Shown here piece after piece: positions 5,738-10,197 of a stretch of 10,197 nt of DNA. The notes under the pieces are model-generated. The model had not been told where the DNA came from. It made no database searches and saw only the letters and a list, made by a program, of their open reading frames with translations. A program made the translations under genes and the position numbers. Position 1 is the stretch's first letter, and each line of letters opens with the position of its first letter. Source of the DNA: an uncultured Rickettsiales bacterium (GTDB lineage: Bacteria; Pseudomonadota; Alphaproteobacteria; Rickettsiales; UBA1997); assembly GCA_948744995.1 (NCBI GenBank), contig CAPZCD010000041.1, positions 1-10,197 of the forward strand, written 5' to 3'.

Positions 5738-7108
5738 CTATTTCTCTCCTCCTTTCATATCCGTTAAAGAACCAATCATAAATAGCTCCTGCTCTGAAAT
5801 ATTATCCAAATCACCATCCATTATCATATTACAATCCTTTATAGTTGTATCTATTGGTACAAATTTCCCCTCTAAACCGGTAAATTGTGTAGTGGTAAAA
5901 AATGGTTGTGTTAAGTATCTTTCAAGTTTCCTAGCTCTAGCCACCGTAGTTCTATCCTTTATGGATAACTCCTCCAGTCCCAACATGGCTATCATATTTT
6001 TCAAACCTTCATATTCAGCCAGTATTTTTCTAACCGATTTTGCGCATTCGTAATGTTCTTTAGAAACTATGGTTGGTGATAGTATACTGGATGTAGAAGC
6101 TAGTGGATCCATAGCTGGATATAACTTTTGACTGGCTCTTTTCCTTGATAGAGATATGGTAGCCGATAGATGCGAAAATATATGAGTAGCCGAAGGATCG
6201 CTAAAATCATCAGCTGGAACATAAACTGCTTGTATGGAAGTTACTGATGCATCCTTAGCTCCAGATATTCTTTCTTCAAGTTCTGCTATATCGCTTGCCA
6301 ACGTTGGTTGATAACCAACATGGGATGGTATCCTATTCATAAGGCCGGATACTTCATTACCAGCTTGTACGAACCTAAATATATTGTCTATCATCAGCAA
6401 AACATTTTGTTTTTTTTCATCCCTAAAGTATTCTGCCGCTGTTAGAGCTGAATATGCTACCCTAAGTCTTGTTCCTGATGGTTCATTCATTTGCCCGAAA
6501 AACATAACAGTCTTATCAAGCACACCAGCATCCTGCATTTCATAGTATAAATCATTTCCCTCTCTACTTCTTTCGCCAACACCACAAAAAACACTTATAC
6601 CATCATAGTTTAAGGCCATATTGTGGATCATTTCAGTTATTAAAACAGTTTTTCCAACTCCGGCTCCACCGAATAGACCAGCTTTTCCACCATATTCTAG
6701 TGGCGCTAATAGATCTATTATTTTTATTCCGGTTTCGTAAATTTTTCTATTGGCATTATGATCCATTAATTTTATTGGTTTGCAATAAATTTCTCTCTCT
6801 ATGTTGGATTCAATATCTCCTTTTTTATCTATTGGTTGAGAAAATACATTTAGCATTCTACCAAGCAACTTATCTCCAACTTTTATTTTTATAGGTTCTC
6901 CTGTATCTGCTATCTCTTTGCCGCAAACTAGGCCGATTGTAGAATTTAGCGCTATTGCCTGTATTTGGTTATTATCTAATTCTTCTACAACTTCGCATAT
7001 TACGTTATCGCATACTAACTTATTTAATAATTTTGGGATTTTTTTGTTGAATTTTGCGGTTATGACACTTCCATTTATGCCTGTTATTTGTCCTATATTT
7101 TCTTCCAT
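5738..7108 (-). CDS. atpD: N-type (alternate F1F0) ATP synthase, beta subunit
   Basis: This is the catalytic subunit of the F1 head, 456 residues and full length. The P-loop is GGAGVGKT (147-154), the catalytic glutamate is E179 in GVGERSREGNDLY, the Walker B aspartate is D241 in LLMIDNIFRF, and the adenine-site tyrosine is Y330 in KLYPAMDPLASTS. Segments typical of N-ATPase beta rather than housekeeping beta include NRIPSHVGYQPTLASDIAEL, ELEERISGAKDASVTSIQAV and FSDPSATHIFSHL. The DELSEED loop reads EELSIKD (379-385), close to the EELSPED of other N-ATPases but with one acid replaced by lysine. As the first gene of the operon, it starts at ATG 7108 without an obvious ribosome site, behind a candidate promoter and palindrome. 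It ends one base before atpC. Confidence 0.97.
   Translation of the reverse strand: MEENIGQITGINGSVITAKFNKKIPKLLNKLVCDNVICEVVEELDNNQIQAIALNSTIGLVCGKEIADTGEPIKIKVGDKLLGRMLNVFSQPIDKKGDIESNIEREIYCKPIKLMDHNANRKIYETGIKIIDLLAPLEYGGKAGLFGGAGVGKTVLITEMIHNMALNYDGISVFCGVGERSREGNDLYYEMQDAGVLDKTVMFFGQMNEPSGTRLRVAYSALTAAEYFRDEKKQNVLLMIDNIFRFVQAGNEVSGLMNRIPSHVGYQPTLASDIAELEERISGAKDASVTSIQAVYVPADDFSDPSATHIFSHLSATISLSRKRASQKLYPAMDPLASTSSILSPTIVSKEHYECAKSVRKILAEYEGLKNMIAMLGLEELSIKDRTTVARARKLERYLTQPFFTTTQFTGLEGKFVPIDTTIKDCNMIMDGDLDNISEQELFMIGSLTDMKGGEK
5748..5753 (-). promoter_or_regulatory. Ribosome binding site of atpC
   Basis: A full AGGAGG lies inside the 3' end of atpD, 11 nt before the atpC ATG at 5736. 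The spacing is a little long, and the stop-start gap of one base would also allow re-initiation. Confidence 0.6.
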
Positions 7109-7122
7109 TTTGTTGAAAACTT

Positions 7123-7135
7123 TGGTTTATAACCA
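7123..7135. promoter_or_regulatory. Palindrome in the atpD leader
   Basis: TGGTT-TAT-AACCA is a perfect 5-bp inverted repeat around a 3-base centre. It lies 15-27 nt before the atpD ATG and at or just after the transcription start expected from the candidate promoter. It could be an operator or a 5' mRNA hairpin. No factor is assigned, and such short A/T-rich dyads also arise by chance. Confidence 0.3.
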
Positions 7136-7142
7136 TGCTAAG

Positions 7143-7170
7143 ATGGTACTTTTTTAAAGTTAAAAGTCAA
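7143..7170 (-). promoter_or_regulatory. Candidate sigma70-like promoter for the N-ATPase operon
   Basis: On the minus strand TTGACT (7165-7170) and TACCAT (7143-7148) are separated by 16 nt. The -35 matches five of six consensus bases and the -10 four of six. The predicted transcript would begin near 7136, giving a leader of about 30 nt before atpD. The box lies in the 80-nt gap after the small upstream gene, so the ATPase genes may be expressed on their own. Confidence 0.45.
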
Positions 7171-7188
7171 ATTAAATTGTTTGTGGTA

Positions 7189-7488
7189 TTACTTATATAT
7201 TGAAATATCTGGTGATTCCAGGTTATCATACAGACAAACCGTCCTAATCATTCCTATATTTTTAACCATATCCTCTGCAATTCTAAGCATTTTCCTATCT
7301 TTATCAGAAGATATCTTTATCTTTGCACCAAATTTATCAGTTTCATTCAACTTTTTTTGTATAAATCCGGATTTTGTATTAAACTTACTAGCACTCCCAT
7401 CATTAAAATAAAATGTTACACTTCTTTCATAGGCTGAAACCTCTTTTATATCAAAAGTTGGTAGTTTTAAAACCGTGCAATCTTGCAT
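7189..7488 (-). CDS. Conserved-looking hypothetical protein, 99 aa
   Basis: I do not recognise this protein. It is soluble, with no signal peptide or membrane segment. A beta-hairpin-like start (ERSVTFYFNDGSASKFNT) is followed by basic, helical sequence (KDRKMLRIAEDMVKNIGMIR) and a short acidic tail. The ATG at 7488 is preferred because AGGA (7495-7498) is 6 nt upstream; a second in-frame ATG at 7491 would leave only 3 nt. It is the gene immediately upstream of the N-ATPase operon on the same strand, 80 nt away with a possible promoter in between, so it may be a separate unit. It is not the missing AtpQ, which is a membrane protein. Confidence 0.7.
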   Translation of the reverse strand: MQDCTVLKLPTFDIKEVSAYERSVTFYFNDGSASKFNTKSGFIQKKLNETDKFGAKIKISSDKDRKMLRIAEDMVKNIGMIRTVCLYDNLESPDISIYK

Positions 7489-7520
7489 CATCTATCCTAT
7501 TATTAATTTGAATTGAAAAA

Positions 7521-7547
7521 AGTGTAGCATGTTTTTATAATTTCCAA
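7521..7547 (-). promoter_or_regulatory. Candidate promoter for the small gene upstream of atpD
   Basis: On the minus strand TTGGAA (7542-7547) and TACACT (7521-7526) are 15 nt apart. TGC precedes the -10, making an extended -10 (TGnTACACT). Spacing is short, so the extended -10 would have to carry most of the recognition. The leader would be about 25 nt. Confidence 0.35.
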
Positions 7548-7567
7548 TACATATTAATTTACAATCA

Positions 7568-7595
7568 TTGAAATCTACAACAAAAATGTTATACT
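7568..7595 (+). promoter_or_regulatory. Candidate sigma70-like promoter for ftsK
   Basis: TTGAAA (7568-7573) and TATACT (7590-7595) are separated by 16 nt, each matching most of the consensus. Transcription would start near 7602, only about 17 nt before the ftsK ATG. This is the best promoter match in the window. Confidence 0.6.
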
Positions 7596-7599
7596 AAAC

Positions 7600-7615
7600 A
7601 TAACTTATTAGTTAT
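7600..7615 (+). promoter_or_regulatory. Inverted repeat between ftsK promoter and start codon
   Basis: ATAACT (7600-7605), loop TATT, AGTTAT (7610-7615) form a perfect 6-bp hairpin ending 3 nt before the ftsK ATG. A second dyad, GTTAT (7588-7592) with ATAAC (7600-7604), overlaps the -10 box. The hairpin would occupy nearly the whole short leader, where no Shine-Dalgarno sequence is visible, so it could be an operator or a translational control element. A chance occurrence is possible. Confidence 0.3.
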
Positions 7616-7618
7616 TTT

Positions 7619-9979
7619 ATGAAAAAAATAGATTTAGATAGAGCATTTGAAATATTTTTAGGAGTTTTATACCTATTTATATCGATATTTATTACAATAT
7701 CGATAATTACCTACAACGAATTTGACCCATCATTTAATACCGCAACCAGCACAAATCTAATATTTAACAAATGCGGAGTTGCAGGAGCTTATGTATCTGA
7801 TTTACTGATACAACTATTTGGTGTAGTTTCCATATTTATAATAATTTTTTTCATAAAAAGCAGTTTTGATTATTTTAGATCTAACGAGAGAAAATATAAT
7901 ATTTATATCAAAATAATAGCTACAATTTTATTTTTATTATCCAGCTGCGGCTTTTTTTCAAAAGTTTTTTCTAGAAAAAACTTCTGGGGCTATGATGGAT
8001 GGGGTGGAGCTATCGGTTATTACCTGAACAATTTATTATTTTTAACACCTCCAAAAATCTTAATTTTTATTTATGCTATTAGTGGCCTTATAACTGCATA
8101 TATAGCATATGAATTTAGCTACAAATTTTTTCTGCTTTGTCTTAAAAAGATTTATCTATTTTGCAGATATTTAGTTAAAGTACAGTTTAAATTTTTATCA
8201 AAAATCGGACATTTTTTGACACCAAAGATAATACGAGAGAAATGTAGTTTATTTTTCTCTAAGATATACTACTTTTTTAATAGACATAGGATAGAACAGA
8301 ATAGGTATCAAAAATTAATAGAAAAACAAAATAAAAAGATACAGGATTTAGAAGAATATATAACGGCTGTAAATAATAAGGTTTTAGAAGATAGCCAAAT
8401 TGAAGAAAAATCTAAAAATAGTCAAAAAAGTGGTGGTTTATTTTCTATTTTTAGTGGAAAAGGTGGTAGATTTTTCAGAAGTAATTTCAAGCTGCCGCCT
8501 TTGGATTTGTTAAATTCGTCCAATAATAAGACAATTACCTTAACAAAGGAAGAATTGAAGGAGCAGGCTTCGAATCTTTTAAGAGTATTACATGAATATA
8601 AAATTACCGGTAAAATTGTAAGTGTTAAAGCTGGGCCGATTATAACTTTGCATGAATTTGAACCATCTGCAGGTACAAAATCTTCAAGGATAGTTGGTTG
8701 TGCTGATGATATAGCTAGAAATCTTAAGGTAAAATCTACAAGAATTTCGGTGATACCGGAAAGAAATGTTGTCGGGATAGAATTACCTAATAGACAACGA
8801 AATACCATTTTTCTTAGGGATATTTTTGAAAGTAATGACTATAAAAACAGTAGTTATGCTCTGCCTATAGTTCTTGGCTCAAATATTGCCGGAGATCCTG
8901 TTGTTATGGATTTAGCTAAGGCTCCGCATTTATTGATAGCTGGTACTACCGGTTCCGGTAAATCTGTTTCTATAAATACCATGATATTATCACTACTATA
9001 TAAGTTCGCTCCGGAAGAATGTAAGATGATAATGATAGATCCAAAAATGCTTGAACTTTCAGTATATGAAGGTATTCCGCATCTACTTACGCCGGTTGTG
9101 ACCGATCCTAAAAAGGCTGTTTTATCTCTAAAATGGGTAGTTAACGAAATGGAAACCAGGTATAGAGTTATGTCGAGCCTTGGCGTAAGAAATATCTACG
9201 GCTACAACGAAAAAATCGAACAAGCGCTTAATAATGGTACAACCTTAAACAGTCGAATTCTTGTTGGATATGATGAATATGGTGAACCCATATATGAAAA
9301 CAGAGAATTGGAAACAAAGCGTTTACCATTTATTGTTGTGGTAGTTGATGAAATGGCTGATCTAATGATAACTGCCGGTAAGGATATTGAGGCTTTGATA
9401 CAGCGAATAGCACAAATGGCTAGAGCTGCTGGTATACATATAATTATGGCAACTCAGAGACCATCAGTGGATATTATAACTGGTGTGATAAAGGCTAATT
9501 TCCCTAGTAGAATTAGTTTTCTTGTTAGTTCAAGGATAGATAGTAAGGTTATATTGGGAGAACAAGGCGCCGAACAACTTTTGGGTATGGGTGATATGCT
9601 CTATATGCCAAATGGTGGAAAGATAAATAGGGCACATGGACCGTTTGTATCTGATGATGAAGTGGAAAGAGTTGTAGAGTTTATAACAAAACAAGGGTTT
9701 AAACCGGAATACATAAAGACGATTATTGATAATAATGATGGGTCAAATGACGATAGTGGTGGAAATTTTGATATAAGTATAAGTGGGCAAAAGGATGATG
9801 ATGAGGCACTGTACCAGCAGGCAATAGAAATTGTAAGGAGGGATAAAAAAACCAGTATAAGTTACGTTCAAAGGCAGCTTAGGGTAGGGTATAATAAGGC
9901 TGCTAATATAATAGAGCGGATGGAAAGGGATGGTATTGTTTCGTCGCCAAATATAAATGGTAAAAGGGAGTTGTTGTAG
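7619..9979 (+). CDS. ftsK: DNA translocase FtsK
   Basis: This septum-anchored DNA pump clears and aligns chromosome ends during division and activates XerCD at dif. It has 786 residues. About four membrane helices lie at 10-32, 58-82, 96-117 and 137-166, with a periplasmic GYDGWGGAIG between the last two. A short linker (185-290) contains a charged coiled coil (about 224-268). KLPPLDLLN (291-299) opens the motor. The P-loop GTTGSGKS is at 442-449, the Walker B IVVVVDE ends at D577-E578, and MATQRPSVDIITG follows. The C-terminal gamma domain (728-786, with SISYVQRQLRVGYNKAANII) is the winged helix that reads KOPS and contacts XerD. The motor sequence is alphaproteobacterial in style. ATG 7619 is chosen as the first codon after the promoter; no ribosome site is visible. 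All key residues are intact. Confidence 0.97.
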   Translation: MKKIDLDRAFEIFLGVLYLFISIFITISIITYNEFDPSFNTATSTNLIFNKCGVAGAYVSDLLIQLFGVVSIFIIIFFIKSSFDYFRSNERKYNIYIKIIATILFLLSSCGFFSKVFSRKNFWGYDGWGGAIGYYLNNLLFLTPPKILIFIYAISGLITAYIAYEFSYKFFLLCLKKIYLFCRYLVKVQFKFLSKIGHFLTPKIIREKCSLFFSKIYYFFNRHRIEQNRYQKLIEKQNKKIQDLEEYITAVNNKVLEDSQIEEKSKNSQKSGGLFSIFSGKGGRFFRSNFKLPPLDLLNSSNNKTITLTKEELKEQASNLLRVLHEYKITGKIVSVKAGPIITLHEFEPSAGTKSSRIVGCADDIARNLKVKSTRISVIPERNVVGIELPNRQRNTIFLRDIFESNDYKNSSYALPIVLGSNIAGDPVVMDLAKAPHLLIAGTTGSGKSVSINTMILSLLYKFAPEECKMIMIDPKMLELSVYEGIPHLLTPVVTDPKKAVLSLKWVVNEMETRYRVMSSLGVRNIYGYNEKIEQALNNGTTLNSRILVGYDEYGEPIYENRELETKRLPFIVVVVDEMADLMITAGKDIEALIQRIAQMARAAGIHIIMATQRPSVDIITGVIKANFPSRISFLVSSRIDSKVILGEQGAEQLLGMGDMLYMPNGGKINRAHGPFVSDDEVERVVEFITKQGFKPEYIKTIIDNNDGSNDDSGGNFDISISGQKDDDEALYQQAIEIVRRDKKTSISYVQRQLRVGYNKAANIIERMERDGIVSSPNINGKRELL

Positions 9980-10011
9980 CTATTGTTGTAGTTTATAATT
10001 TTGTGGACTGT

Positions 10012-10045
10012 ACTATGGTGGCTAATGATAGTTGTATATTTTTTG
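10012..10045 (+). terminator. Possible weak terminator after ftsK
   Basis: ACTAT (10012-10016) can pair with ATAGT (10028-10032) across a 10-nt loop, followed within a few bases by a T6 run (10039-10044). The stem is short and A/T-rich, so this is only a candidate for ending the ftsK transcript 33-65 nt after its stop codon. Confidence 0.2.
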
Positions 10046-10082
10046 TAATTTTATGATTTTTTATTTATAACATCCATTATCA

Positions 10083-10102
10083 TAATCTCAACCTCGCTTT
10101 TT
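10083..10102. repeat. Direct repeat, copy 1
   Basis: A 20-nt sequence (TAATCTCAACCTCGCTTTTT) recurs 66 bp later with two mismatches; the 14-nt core CAACCTCGCTTTTT is identical. It is noticeably more G+C-rich than the surrounding DNA. It lies in the non-coding stretch after ftsK. Read leftward, the core can encode KKRG or KARL in both copies, so the repeat could reflect duplicated gene ends. Confidence 0.55.
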
Positions 10103-10148
10103 CTGGTTTAAGAATATACTTAAAAAAATTAATAAATACTTCTTAATT

Positions 10149-10168
10149 TAACCCCAACCTCGCTTTTT
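10149..10168. repeat. Direct repeat, copy 2
   Basis: TAACCCCAACCTCGCTTTTT matches copy 1 at 18 of 20 positions. It lies close to the right edge, so more copies may exist outside the window. On the minus strand a frame open from the edge (ending ...KFKKRGWG then TAA at 10148-10150) runs through it and could be the 3' end of a leftward gene, but only about 15 codons are visible. Confidence 0.55.
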
Positions 10169-10197
10169 AAATTTTCTTAAATTCTTTAAAAGCCCTT

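Noticed and set aside
7189..7488. The small gene upstream of atpD as the missing AtpQ, or as a DUF971-type protein
   Set aside because: AtpQ is hydrophobic with membrane helices and this protein has none. The DUF971 tryptophan and proline pattern is also absent.
8422..8808. Minus-strand open frame of 128 codons inside ftsK
   Set aside because: It is antisense to the conserved start of the FtsK motor, with no independent start signal.
10055..10087. Ten-codon minus-strand mini-ORF (starts MIMDV) behind a GAGG in repeat copy 1
   Set aside because: It is far too short to support and could arise by chance; the other repeat copy does not have a matching ATG.
10083..10168. CRISPR array or tandem repeat array at the right edge
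   Set aside because: Only two imperfect 20-nt copies are seen, no further regularly spaced unit lies inside the window, and no cas gene is present.

Overview
The window is strongly A+T-rich (by eye about 70%). It most likely comes from an alphaproteobacterium, plausibly a host-associated lineage such as Rickettsiales or Holosporales. The lineage clue is the FtsK protein, whose motor region reads like alphaproteobacterial FtsK. The low G+C and tight gene packing suggest a reduced genome. This placement is inference and was not tested by a search.

Layout. (1) Positions 1-833, plus strand: the 3' end of a gene resembling small-terminase or DUF5681-type phage proteins, followed by two unrecognised small ORFs. 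This looks like a prophage or accessory remnant. (2) Positions 971-7108, minus strand: a complete eight-gene ATP synthase operon in the order atpD-atpC-atpR-atpB-atpE-atpF-atpA-atpG. This is the gene order of the N-ATPase, the laterally transferred, predicted Na+-coupled 'alternate F1F0' ATPase (canonical order atpDCQRBEFAG). It is not the usual atpBEFHAGDC order. The atpQ (AtpI-like) gene is missing, and there is no separate atpH; the b subunit is long with a delta-like C-terminus. (3) Positions 7189-7488, minus strand: a small unrecognised soluble protein with its own candidate promoter. (4) Positions 7619-9979, plus strand: full-length ftsK, transcribed divergently. (5) Positions 9980-10197: no complete gene; it holds a short near-perfect direct repeat and possibly the 3' end of a leftward gene.

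How the genes work together. The eight atp products form a complete rotary machine. F1 contains alpha, beta, gamma and epsilon. Fo contains a, c and a b subunit with a delta-like tail. AtpR is a small membrane protein specific to N-ATPases. The c subunit carries a Na+-type ligand set (E63, T64, S65, Y68) plus a second glutamate in helix 1 (E30), the two-carboxylate N-ATPase signature. Spacings of 1-23 nt, 4-nt and 17-nt overlaps and start-stop coupling indicate one transcript. A candidate sigma70-like promoter with an overlapping palindrome lies just upstream of atpD. ftsK is a separate housekeeping unit with a good sigma70-like promoter.

The main interest is a streamlined N-ATPase operon without atpQ in an apparently AT-rich, alphaproteobacterial genome, flanked by phage-like sequence.
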